Shown here piece after piece: positions 25,632 to 33,206 of a DNA stretch of 64,000 bases. The DNA is from Oceanobacillus_B kapialis (GTDB lineage: Bacteria; Bacillota; Bacilli; Bacillales; Amphibacillaceae), in the NCBI RefSeq assembly GCF_042685265.1, contig NZ_JBHUMX010000042.1, one strand, 5' to 3'. Numbering within the stretch: the first letter of the stretch is position 1; the number at the start of each line of letters is the position of its first letter. A model generated the notes under the pieces. The model did not search any database, was not told the DNA's origin, and was given only the letters and a program-made list of their open reading frames with translations. Made by a program: the position numbers and the translations under genes.

Positions 25632-26675
25632 ATGGCGACTACCGGTGTTTCCATCTCCATGGTGTATCCGATTGTAAAGTCACTTCACAGACATGGCGTA
25701 AGAAAGGAACAGCTTTTCGAAAAGGCAGGCATGAAGCTTGAGCTACTCCATGATATAGATGCACGAATTGAAGCACTTGATTTAGTGAAATTAATGAGTA
25801 CTGCTGCAGCTTACACAGGAAACCCTTTCTTCGGCCTACATCAAGGTGTCAATATAAGTTTTGAGGATATGGGCGTACTTGGCTATGTCATGTTACATTC
25901 CAACACGATTAAGGATGCGCTCCTCGCTTATCAGCGATATAACGTTATTTTGTGCAACGGATTTAATCTTGATTGGCAGGTAATAGGAGATCAGCTGCAG
26001 ATTGAGTTGCATTTACAACCACATGGACAGATGTCACGGCACTGTATAGAGGATATGGCAAGCTCCGTTTATCACCTTGCCTGCAAGTTAAGTAATACAA
26101 AAATAGCCCTTCATTCTGTACAATTTAGTCATGAGCTCCCGGGAGATGTGGCCGAATATGACGCTATTTTTGGGGTCGCACCTTCCTTTTCAGCTGACAA
26201 AACAGTACTTTACATGGATCGGGAAGTGCTTGATTTTCCCGTCCTATACGCTAATCCAAAGCTTTTACATGTATTTGAAAGTCTAGCAAAAGAGAATAGT
26301 AAAGCACTAACACATGCAAATCTTGTTTCCTATCAGGTTGTCGAATGGTTGAGGGACTGTTTGCCAAGATTTTTCCCCACCTTGAAACAAACGGCGGATT
26401 ATTTGCGGATAAGCCCACGGACACTGCAAGCAAATCTAAAAGAAGAAGACACATCCTTCAGTAAGCTGTCCATTCAGGTTCGAAAAGAGATGGCAGAGCG
26501 TTACCTCGCTGATGGCAACCATTCCGTTGGAGACATTGCATACTTGCTTCATTTTTCCGAACCTAGCGCTTTTCAAAATGCATTCAAACGCTGGACGGGA
26601 GTGTCTCCAGGCAAGTACCGTGCTATGACTTCTGTTAGAGGTTTGAACCGTTTATCGGAGCCAAATCAGGGGTAA
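25632..26675 (+). CDS. AraC-family transcriptional regulator
   Basis: A 347-residue protein with an N-terminal ligand domain of the arabinose-binding-like (OruR/VirS) type and a C-terminal double helix-turn-helix. The domain includes LKQTADYLRISPRTLQANLK (first HTH) and VGDIAYLLHFSEPSAFQNAF followed by KRWTGVSPGKYR, the AraC signature. GGGGAAGAGG precedes the ATG. It is divergent from the flavin oxidoreductase gene. The inducer is unknown. Confidence 0.9.
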   Translation: MATTGVSISMVYPIVKSLHRHGVRKEQLFEKAGMKLELLHDIDARIEALDLVKLMSTAAAYTGNPFFGLHQGVNISFEDMGVLGYVMLHSNTIKDALLAYQRYNVILCNGFNLDWQVIGDQLQIELHLQPHGQMSRHCIEDMASSVYHLACKLSNTKIALHSVQFSHELPGDVAEYDAIFGVAPSFSADKTVLYMDREVLDFPVLYANPKLLHVFESLAKENSKALTHANLVSYQVVEWLRDCLPRFFPTLKQTADYLRISPRTLQANLKEEDTSFSKLSIQVRKEMAERYLADGNHSVGDIAYLLHFSEPSAFQNAFKRWTGVSPGKYRAMTSVRGLNRLSEPNQG

Positions 26676-26707
26676 ATATCACCATTCTTTATACAGGAGT
26701 GATTCTA

Positions 26708-27064
26708 ATGTCTATCGTATTGCAACGAATCTATGAGGAAGAAAACAAAATAGGTGGAAATCGGGTGTTGGTAGATAGAGTGTGGCCACGTGGTATTTCG
26801 AAGGATGACGCCGGGATCGATTATTGGGCGAAAGAAGTAGCTCCTAGTACGAAGCTTAGAAAGTGGTTTGACCATGATCCAGATAAGTTTGATAAATTCA
26901 AGAAACTGTACAAGGAAGAATTGGAACAAAATGATGAACAGCAAGAAGCGCTTGATAAATTAAAGGGAATGGCTACGGATGAACGACTCGTTTTGTTATA
27001 CGGCGCCAAAGATAAAACGTATAATCACGTTAACGTGTTGAAGGAAGTATTAGAAGGAGAATAA
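26708..27064 (+). CDS. DUF488 family protein (YeaO-like)
   Basis: A 118-residue protein with the DUF488 signature: RVLVDRVWPRGISKDDAGID, KEVAPSTKLRKWFDHDPDKF, and VLLYGAKDKTYNHVNVL. I chose ATG 26708 because CAGGAG lies 8 bases upstream; the GTG at 26699 lies within it. Catalytic function is not established. It is separated by one base from the stop/start region of the alkyltransferase-like gene, so both belong to one operon. Confidence 0.88.
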   Translation: MSIVLQRIYEEENKIGGNRVLVDRVWPRGISKDDAGIDYWAKEVAPSTKLRKWFDHDPDKFDKFKKLYKEELEQNDEQQEALDKLKGMATDERLVLLYGAKDKTYNHVNVLKEVLEGE

Positions 27065-27065
27065 T

Positions 27066-27374
27066 ATGAAAAACGGTTTTTTTGATCAAGTATATGACCT
27101 TGTTGCCCAGATTCCTCGAGGGCATGTTGTATCGTATTCACAGATCGCTAAGATGCTAGAACAACCACATAATGCCAGGGTTGTGGGATGGGCGATGAGG
27201 CAATCACCACCTGAACGGAATTTGCCAAGCCATCGTGTTGTGAAAAAGTCAGGCGAGCTTGCCCCCGGCTTCACCAACCAGCGGCACCTACTTGAACAAG
27301 AAGGCGTTCACTTTGATGCAAAAGGTAGAGTGGAGATGAAGCAGCATAATTGGAATGGTGTGGAAACATTGTAA
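27066..27374 (+). CDS. Alkyltransferase-like protein (ATL), MGMT family
   Basis: A 102-residue protein. IPRGHVVSYSQIAKML and NARVVGWAMRQSP are the DNA-binding part of the O6-alkylguanine transferase family. The reactive-site motif PCHRVV reads PSHRVV here, so the alkyl-acceptor Cys is replaced by Ser. Such ATL proteins bind O6-alkylguanine and flag it for nucleotide excision repair without reacting. Length fits single-domain ATLs. Followed by a terminator at 27373. Confidence 0.9.
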   Translation: MKNGFFDQVYDLVAQIPRGHVVSYSQIAKMLEQPHNARVVGWAMRQSPPERNLPSHRVVKKSGELAPGFTNQRHLLEQEGVHFDAKGRVEMKQHNWNGVETL

Positions 27375-27411
27375 AAAGCCAGTCCTCTTTACGTAAAAGG
27401 ACTGGCTTTTC
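27373..27411. terminator. Terminator after the ATL gene
   Basis: Perfect 13-bp stem AAAAGCCAGTCCT / AGGACTGGCTTTT, with T/A runs on both strands; probably also serves the convergent SRPBCC gene. Confidence 0.85.
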
Positions 27412-27440
27412 CAAGCCGACGGCGTATAGTCAAGTTTTAA

Positions 27441-27872
27441 TTATAAGTTCTCAGCAAGCTCTTTTATGACTTTTTTGGATTCCTCAGCAAACTTAACGGA
27501 TTCCTCATAATACATTTCCCCGTCCTTTATTGGGGAAAAATCGCCGATTGTTATATGCAACACCGTCTGATTGTCTCCTTCTTCAAATATGTAACGATAT
27601 GACACATCACCTTCCTCAGGCTGATGTTCCCATGTGGTAACCATTAAGGCAATAACGAGTTCTTTGTTTGGCTCTGTTTTAATCAGTTTTGTAATGGACT
27701 GTTGCCCGTTTGGCAAATCCCATACGACCTTGTCACCAAGCTTCATTCGATCCTGTGGGTAATCCTCTGGCAGTTCATCCCATCGCTTCACATACACAGG
27801 GTTAACAAGCACCTCCCACACCTTTGCAGCAGGTGAATCAATTGTAACGGTATCTCTAACCTGTAAAGACAT
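27441..27872 (-). CDS. SRPBCC (AHSA1-like) domain protein
   Basis: A 143-residue single-domain protein. DTVTIDSPAAKVWEVLVNPVYVKRWDE is the typical first strand and helix of START/Bet v1-like proteins, with DLPNGQQSITKLIKTEPNKELVIALM and the last long helix SVKFAEESKKVIKELAENL. It binds a hydrophobic ligand in a cavity; the ligand is unknown. It is transcribed after the HAD and GNAT genes in the same direction with a 20-base gap. Confidence 0.85.
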   Translation of the reverse strand: MSLQVRDTVTIDSPAAKVWEVLVNPVYVKRWDELPEDYPQDRMKLGDKVVWDLPNGQQSITKLIKTEPNKELVIALMVTTWEHQPEEGDVSYRYIFEEGDNQTVLHITIGDFSPIKDGEMYYEESVKFAEESKKVIKELAENL

Positions 27873-27892
27873 CTTATCCCTCCTCGATTTGA

Positions 27893-28528
27893 TTAACCAA
27901 GCGATTCTACAAACTCTGAAACCTTTTGATACATCTGGTCTGGCTCAACGGAAAATTTGCTGGACTGAAATTCAGGCAGCCATTGTACTCCTGCAGTAAT
28001 TAGCCCTGCTCGCTTCCCCGCTTCCATATCGGCATTACTGTCACCAATAAACATTGCTTCACTTTTCTCTACTTTCAAGTCACGTAATGTTTTTAAAATA
28101 CCCTCAGGGTGTGGTTTAGCCTCTTCTACATCATCTCCTGTAATGATCGAGTCAAAACACGCCTCATCCATTTGCAATTTTTTTAGAGAAATGTCCAAGG
28201 TCGCTCTGGACTTTCCTGTAATGATGGCCAACTTATATTTACGCTCTTGCAGCATGTTTAACATATCTGTAATGTCCTGATTTTGTTTTACAAGTTCCTC
28301 ATGATTTTGCTCATAAATTAGCAGGAAGCGCTCAATTGCCTCCTCTTTATCTTGGTGCTGCAAATTCTCTCGAATGATCTCTGGCTCTGGTGGACCAAAC
28401 ATGTTCCTTACATCTTCATTCGTAAGTTCTTTTCCATCGTACATGTCGAACACCTGCTGGAAAGCATAATATGCAACAGGTAGTGTATTAGCTAACGTCC
28501 CGTCGAAATCAAATAAAAAAGCTTTCAA
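27893..28528 (-). CDS. HAD-family hydrolase (PpaX/Gph-like)
   Basis: A 211-residue phosphatase with the motifs DFDGTLANT (nucleophile and acid Asp), IITGKSRAT (motif II Thr), and AKPHPEGI with FIGDSNADMEAG (motif III Lys and motif IV Asp). The cap domain is inserted after motif I. Substrate is not predictable; pyrophosphatase or phosphoglycolate phosphatase activity is usual for this group. It overlaps the GNAT gene by four bases. Confidence 0.88.
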   Translation of the reverse strand: MKAFLFDFDGTLANTLPVAYYAFQQVFDMYDGKELTNEDVRNMFGPPEPEIIRENLQHQDKEEAIERFLLIYEQNHEELVKQNQDITDMLNMLQERKYKLAIITGKSRATLDISLKKLQMDEACFDSIITGDDVEEAKPHPEGILKTLRDLKVEKSEAMFIGDSNADMEAGKRAGLITAGVQWLPEFQSSKFSVEPDQMYQKVSEFVESLG

Positions 28529-29079
28529 CTTAACTCCCCCTTATAATCTCTCCTCAGCAAAGAATACATATACAGGTCATCGAATGTTTTTCCATTAAAC
28601 TCATAATCTCTCAATAATCCTTCCCTCATAAACCCATTTCGTTCTACTAGCTTAATCGATGCGGTGTTTGGCGGCTCAATTAATGCCTCAATACGATGTA
28701 ACTTCATTTCATAAAAGCCGTATCTTAGGACTGCTTCCATTGCCTCTCTTGCTATCCCTTTTCCCCAATACTGTTTGTCCAACTCATAGCCAATTTGGGA
28801 GCGAGAATGCTGCTTGACCATGTTTAAAAAGCCACAGGTGCCAATTACTTTATCTAAACCTTTAAGTGTTATACCCCACCGAATTCCAGTGCCTTCAGTG
28901 AATATCTCATCATACCAAGCTACTTCACTTAGCGCCTCTTCTTCTGTTTTAAAAGGCTCCAATCCATAGTATTCCATCACGTCCTTATCAGATAAATAAG
29001 TCAGCATGCTAGCTGCATCTGTTTTCATCACTTTTCTTAAAATTAAACGCTCTGTTTCTAATACTGGGAACGCATTCAT
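28525..29079 (-). CDS. GNAT N-acetyltransferase (RimJ/RimL type)
   Basis: About 184 residues. LETERLILRKVMKTDAASML is the typical start of the RimJ/RimL group. GYELDKQYWGKGIAREAMEAVL is the acetyl-CoA-binding loop and IEPPNTASIKLVERNGFMREG the C-terminal core. Several ATGs are available; ATG 29079 (MNAFPVLETERL) has GGAG at good spacing. First gene of a three-gene set with HAD and SRPBCC. Confidence 0.85.
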   Translation of the reverse strand: MNAFPVLETERLILRKVMKTDAASMLTYLSDKDVMEYYGLEPFKTEEEALSEVAWYDEIFTEGTGIRWGITLKGLDKVIGTCGFLNMVKQHSRSQIGYELDKQYWGKGIAREAMEAVLRYGFYEMKLHRIEALIEPPNTASIKLVERNGFMREGLLRDYEFNGKTFDDLYMYSLLRRDYKGELS

Positions 29080-29348
29080 CGTACTCTCCATACATGCCAC
29101 CTGCTTATCTACTAAGTAAAATTCTATTTCTAGTATGCATGAAAAGCTGTTATGTTGAAAGCCCTTTATATTAGTTTTGTAAAACTTTCATACACATTAT
29201 ATTCAAAGTGACATGGTAACTTTTAAAAGGGACACAACCTTCTTTACAAAGAGACGCAGCACCTTCTAAAACTGACGCACCAACCACATTTTCAATCCTC
29301 TCGCTTAAATTATAAAACATGAATCCAATCTAAATTGAATAGGCTAAA
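29080..29348. other. Intergenic region with a short 21-bp-period repeat
   Basis: No gene seen. It holds the promoter region of the GNAT operon and, at 29210-29294, four imperfect repeats listed separately. Confidence 0.5.
29210..29294. repeat. Four imperfect repeats with 21-22 bp period
   Basis: Units start at 29210, 29231, 29253 and 29274, each beginning GAC(A/G)C or GACAT. They share a loose consensus GACRC-N4-CTTCT-N3-AAA. Spacings are 21, 22 and 21 bp. The third unit is the clearest (GACGCAGCACCTTCTAAAACT, given here only by its start GACGCAGCACC). The array is degenerate. Confidence 0.45.
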
Positions 29349-29399
29349 AGGGGGTTGTCCTAATGTAAACCTATTAGGACGCCCCTTAGGGGGAAGCCA
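29349..29399 (+). promoter_or_regulatory. Leader hairpin of the YitT-like gene with a second start-stop (ATG-TAA)
   Basis: AGGGGG (29349-29354), 8 nt, then ATGTAA (29363-29368). The start codon is inside a stem GTCCTAAT (29357-29364) / ATTAGGAC (29373-29380). AAGGGG (29348-29353) can pair with CCCCTT (29382-29387). The real gene's Shine-Dalgarno AGGGGG (29388-29393) follows at once and could pair with the same CCCC. This parallels the prfC leader but may be chance. Confidence 0.4.
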
Positions 29400-30011
29400 A
29401 TGTCACACATTTTCATAAAAACTATAATTGTGTTAACTGGTGGAATACTGCAAGGCATAGGGATGGGGCTCTTTTTATTTCCGCATTTTATACCGTCCGG
29501 GGGCGCTGGAGGCATTGCCGTATTACTAAACTATTGGTTTCACATACATACTGGACTTGCCCTATGGCTAGTCAATTCTTCGATGCTATTAGTTGCCGTA
29601 AAGTATTTGGGGAAAAGAGTTGCTGTTTGGACGGTTATTGGGATTACGATGACGTCAGCATCTATTGCCTTTTTTGAGCAAACGGTGATCATCGGAAATC
29701 GAAACCTTCTAGTAGACTTTTTCTGCGGCTCTTTATTGCTTGGAACAGGAATTGGTTTATTAATGCGGCAAAGCGTTTCAAATGGAGGCGTCGGAGTTAT
29801 TGCACTTATTGTCGCCCATAAAAGAAGTATATCTCCAGGGCAACCATTATTCTGGATTAATTGCTCTGTATTTATTTTTACAGCCATTGTTATCGATTGG
29901 AAAATCATCCTACTTGCATTAGGCAGTCAATGGATCGCTACAAGGATAGTCAATCTAATATGTCAGTTAAACTTCTATCCAAGCTATACCCTTAGCTGGA
30001 GGAAAAAATAA
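29400..30011 (+). CDS. YitT/YczE-type membrane protein
   Basis: A 203-residue protein with about five hydrophobic segments: KTIIVLTGGILQGIGMGLFLFP, then HFIPSGGAGGIAVLLNYWF, a glycine-rich motif typical of the YitT/DUF161 family, repeated as LLMRQSVSNGGVGVIALIV. The second family domain (DUF2179) is absent, so this is the short form. Function unknown. AGGGGG lies 6 bases upstream of the ATG. Confidence 0.8.
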   Translation: MSHIFIKTIIVLTGGILQGIGMGLFLFPHFIPSGGAGGIAVLLNYWFHIHTGLALWLVNSSMLLVAVKYLGKRVAVWTVIGITMTSASIAFFEQTVIIGNRNLLVDFFCGSLLLGTGIGLLMRQSVSNGGVGVIALIVAHKRSISPGQPLFWINCSVFIFTAIVIDWKIILLALGSQWIATRIVNLICQLNFYPSYTLSWRKK

Positions 30012-30048
30012 CTCTATGTACTGCGCTCTAAAAGCGCAAAAGCAATGC

Positions 30049-31290
30049 TTAAAAGTACGTATAGCGAATGGCAGTCTTTTTCTCATCCTTCCCGTCCATT
30101 CCTTTCACATGTAACAAGAAGAAAACAAGGAGGCCTACAATAAAAGTAAAGGCAGCGACCGAAACAAACATTCCTGTTCTCGACCAATCCATTAGACGGG
30201 TAAACACCGGCGGGCCAAGCGCTACACCGAGAAAACGGACGGAGCCATACAGCGAGGTTACAAATCCTCTGCGTTCCTTTCCTACCGCTCCTGTAATAAT
30301 ACTATTTACACATGGAAGGACAAGGCCTGACCCTACACTACTGATAGCAAGGATAATTAAAAATGGGACGAGCTTTTCAAAGAAGACAAGCAGACTATAA
30401 GACAATGTCATGAGGAGAAGTCCAATCACGGCAAGACGTTTCATCTTCATAAGATTTTTACCAATTTTACTCCCTGTGATATAAGATGTTACAACCATAA
30501 CGAGAAGCGGAATGGCTAACAGAAGCCCTTTTAAAACCCCATCAATCTCGTACTTTGTCTCCAACACATCAGAAAGAAAGAAAAGGATGCCAAAAAGCGT
30601 GAACAAGCATGTGCCTCCTGCGAGATATGTGGTGAACAGCCATCTGCCTTCATGCTTAAATACCGTTAGCAAACCTCTTACATACTTTTTAAATGGGGGT
30701 GGGGCTTGGCGAAAGCTTTTTTCCTTAATGAACAACCAAACGAGAATCAAGGAAATAAAACTAATGATCGGAAAGGCAAAGAAGACAAAATACCAGACAG
30801 CTAAAGCAATGAGTGAACCGAAAATTGGAGATAGAACCTTGCCCAGGCCATTTGATGCTTCAAATATTCCTAAAACTCTGCTTTGTTCGCCCCCTTTAAA
30901 CAAATCACCCGTAAGCGCCATGGCAATTGGTGCTGTTCCTGCTGCTCCAATTCCTTGTAAAATCCTGCTGATAATAATCCATGTATAAGCATCAGAAAAA
31001 ACAGCAGCACCTAGACCTGCTAACAACCCGCCCAACCCAAACAGAAAGAGCGAAGGTAGAATGACCACTTTTCTCGAAAAACGATCGGAAAGATACCCCA
31101 CAATTGGAATGAAAATGGCGGCAGCAATGGAAAATACCGTGATGGTTAAGCTGACCTGCATTTGAGATAAATTTAATGAGGATTTCATTTGCGGAAAGAT
31201 CGGTATTAACATCGAATTTCCTAGTGTCATTATTAAGGGGATAGAACCAATCGCGAGAATTGTCATGCCCTTGTTTGCAGCCTTTGCCAT
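30049..31290 (-). CDS. MFS transporter (drug or siderophore exporter type)
   Basis: A 413-residue protein with 12 predicted membrane helices. The MFS loop 2-3 motif is GYLSDRFSRKVVILPSL and the antiporter-type motif C region is GIGAAGTAPIAMAL. The overall pattern is close to Bacillus YmfD/YitG-type exporters (YmfD exports bacillibactin), but the substrate cannot be told from sequence. It follows the DUF3231 gene by 12 bases with AGAGGAG in front of the ATG. Confidence 0.85.
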   Translation of the reverse strand: MAKAANKGMTILAIGSIPLIMTLGNSMLIPIFPQMKSSLNLSQMQVSLTITVFSIAAAIFIPIVGYLSDRFSRKVVILPSLFLFGLGGLLAGLGAAVFSDAYTWIIISRILQGIGAAGTAPIAMALTGDLFKGGEQSRVLGIFEASNGLGKVLSPIFGSLIALAVWYFVFFAFPIISFISLILVWLFIKEKSFRQAPPPFKKYVRGLLTVFKHEGRWLFTTYLAGGTCLFTLFGILFFLSDVLETKYEIDGVLKGLLLAIPLLVMVVTSYITGSKIGKNLMKMKRLAVIGLLLMTLSYSLLVFFEKLVPFLIILAISSVGSGLVLPCVNSIITGAVGKERRGFVTSLYGSVRFLGVALGPPVFTRLMDWSRTGMFVSVAAFTFIVGLLVFFLLHVKGMDGKDEKKTAIRYTYF

Positions 31291-31302
31291 CCTGTTTCTC
31301 CT

Positions 31303-31803
31303 CTACTTCGTATTAATTGGCGGGTACACGATCCACCCTTTTTCTTTCGTAATGTTTAAGAGCTTGAGTTCGTATTCTTCTTTTTGCGTATTAAATTCTT
31401 CAAACATAGTCCGAAGCTTTTCCTGTAAGCTGATGCCAATGATATAGCTGGCTGTCATCCTGCCAGCCATGAGCTCTTTTTGCACCATGGCGGCAATCTC
31501 TGGATCATTAAAACGGGCTCCAGCTGGTATATCCTGAGTCTCGACATTAGGACGATCTGGCGGTGCAGGTGGTAAGCGAATCCCTGTTTCTTTTAACAAA
31601 GTTTCTACTTGCTGTTCTTCCTGGGTAAAACCGTTCTCCAACACATCCTCTAGTAACACCTTTAGATCGTTGTCTCCAGTATGATTAATCAGCACCTGCA
31701 TGGTAACACAGAAGCACTTAGCATTATAAAGATAGGTCCAAAGATGATAGACCTCTCCTGCGTGAAACGCCTCTTCCTCTTTATTGCCATTAAGCATGCC
31801 CAT
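31303..31803 (-). CDS. DUF3231 family protein (CotF-like)
   Basis: A 166-residue helical protein. DUF3231 proteins contain a ferritin-like/CotF-type four-helix repeat, here one copy rather than the usual two. Recognisable parts are AGEVYHLWTYLYNAKCFCVTM, LLKETGIRLPPAPPDRP and FNDPEIAAMVQKELMAG. The DUF3231 family is found in spore formers. First gene of a pair with the MFS transporter. Confidence 0.85.
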   Translation of the reverse strand: MGMLNGNKEEEAFHAGEVYHLWTYLYNAKCFCVTMQVLINHTGDNDLKVLLEDVLENGFTQEEQQVETLLKETGIRLPPAPPDRPNVETQDIPAGARFNDPEIAAMVQKELMAGRMTASYIIGISLQEKLRTMFEEFNTQKEEYELKLLNITKEKGWIVYPPINTK

Positions 31804-31966
31804 TTCTTCAGTCCTCTCATATTGATTTCAAGATACTTCTTAACTTATAGCTATTTAAACAGATATAAATAAAAGCTTGCTTCCTATCTAGCATCCCACA
31901 ACAAATAAAAAATTATGTTGGGCATTAATTTACATGGGACAGGAACCTACTTTTCGTTTAAACATA

Positions 31967-32013
31967 GGCTAAAATCATAAAGCAAAAGCGAATGCGCCCG
32001 TCTGATTTTAGCC
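31967..32013. repeat. Hairpin upstream of ssuA
   Basis: GGCTAAAATCA (31967-31977) and TGATTTTAGCC (32003-32013) are perfectly complementary over 11 bp; the 25-base loop contains AAAAGCGAATGCGCCCGT. It could be a leader element of ssuA, a terminator without T-run, or a dispersed repeat similar to 22019-22076. Confidence 0.5.
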
Positions 32014-32061
32014 AGAGGGAGCTAAGCATCACGCAAAATTTACGAAAATGGGGTTCATTAT

Positions 32062-33021
32062 ATGAGAAAGAAACTAAAGTTGCTGTTTTTAAGCATTGTT
32101 TGTATGTTCCTGTTTGTAGGATGTAGTCAACATGAAGCATCTAACAATTCTACAGAGGAAGAAAACGTTATTCGGATTGGCTATCAAAAAAATGGCCCTC
32201 TCATTATTTTGAAATCACTCGGCACTTTGGAAGAACGTTTAAAAGAAGAAGGATATACGGTAGAATGGAAACTTTTCCAAGCTGGACCTGCATTAGTGGA
32301 AGCCTTAAATGCAGGGAGTATTGACTTTGGCAGAACAGGAAACTCTCCACCTATATTTGCACAGGCTGCTGACACTCCTTTTGTCATGGTCGCGGCAGGA
32401 AAATCTAAGTTTAAAGGGAGTGGCGTTTTAGTACCGAACGATTCATCCATAGAACGTATAGAAGATCTAAAAGGGAAAAAGGTTGGCTTTGCGAAAGGAT
32501 CAAGCTCTCACTACCTTATCGTGCGAGCATTGCAAGAAGCTGGGTTAAGCTATAGCGATATTACACCTGCCTATTTATCGCCAGGTGACGCGCGAATCGC
32601 TTTTGAACAAGGAAATATTGACGCCATGGTTGTATGGGATCCCTATACAGCTTCAACAGAGCTTCATTCTAATGGCAAGCTATTAGTTGATGGAGAAGGA
32701 CTCACTACTGACCGCGATTTCTTCATTGCAACAGAGACCTTTGCTAAGGACCATACAGCGTTAATTGATATTCTTTTAGAAGAAATTGAAAAATCCTCAG
32801 ATTGGGCTAATAAAAATCACGATGAGCTGGCTACCATGCTCACTCCAATCCTTAATATTGAGGAAGATTCCATTATGAAATCCATTAAAAGACGCACTTA
32901 CGGGCTGGACGAAATAAATGAAGAGATTCTGAAGGAACAGCAAGAAATTGCTGACACCTTTTATGAACTTGAAATCATTCCGAAACAAATACAGGTGAAA
33001 GATGTTTTGGTGAATAATTGA
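32062..33021 (+). CDS. ssuA: Aliphatic sulfonate ABC transporter, substrate-binding lipoprotein
   Basis: A 319-residue lipoprotein with a lipobox (FVGCSQ). The mature part begins VIRIGYQKNGPLIILKSLGT, typical of SsuA/TauA-type binding proteins, with ALNAGSIDFGRTGNSPPIFAQA and AMVVWDPYTA, the conserved cleft motifs. It delivers sulfonates to SsuC/SsuB. The transport genes follow, but no monooxygenase (ssuD) is present here, so desulfonation must be encoded elsewhere. A 21-bp repeat array separates it from ssuC. Confidence 0.88.
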   Translation: MRKKLKLLFLSIVCMFLFVGCSQHEASNNSTEEENVIRIGYQKNGPLIILKSLGTLEERLKEEGYTVEWKLFQAGPALVEALNAGSIDFGRTGNSPPIFAQAADTPFVMVAAGKSKFKGSGVLVPNDSSIERIEDLKGKKVGFAKGSSSHYLIVRALQEAGLSYSDITPAYLSPGDARIAFEQGNIDAMVVWDPYTASTELHSNGKLLVDGEGLTTDRDFFIATETFAKDHTALIDILLEEIEKSSDWANKNHDELATMLTPILNIEEDSIMKSIKRRTYGLDEINEEILKEQQEIADTFYELEIIPKQIQVKDVLVNN

Positions 33022-33046
33022 TTAAAAATGGAAGTGCTACTGCGGG

Positions 33047-33172
33047 GCGCTACTTCCTATGGCCGGTGCGCGACTTTCAGGAGCTGATGCGCTACTCTCA
33101 TGGGCCCGTTCCCCACGCCCTGTGGCTGGCGCGCTACTTTCATAAGGCGATGCGCGGCTTATGAACCTGAAA
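33047..33172. repeat. Six-unit GC-rich 21-bp repeat array between ssuA and ssuC
   Basis: Units start at 33047, 33068, 33089, 33110, 33131 and 33152, exactly 21 bp apart. Five start GCGC(T/G)(A/G)CT(T/C)(T/C/A); the one at 33110 has diverged. The GC content is far above that of the flanks. It lies inside the ssu operon, so it would be transcribed unless a promoter follows it. The sequence is unrelated to the array at 18017. Confidence 0.75.
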
Positions 33173-33206
33173 CTAAAAATTCCTATAAGAAAAGGAGGTT
33201 AGGACC

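Noticed and set aside
30068..30988. Plus-strand frames opposite the MFS gene
   Set aside because: Shadows of the transporter frame, with compositions typical of antisense reading of membrane helices.
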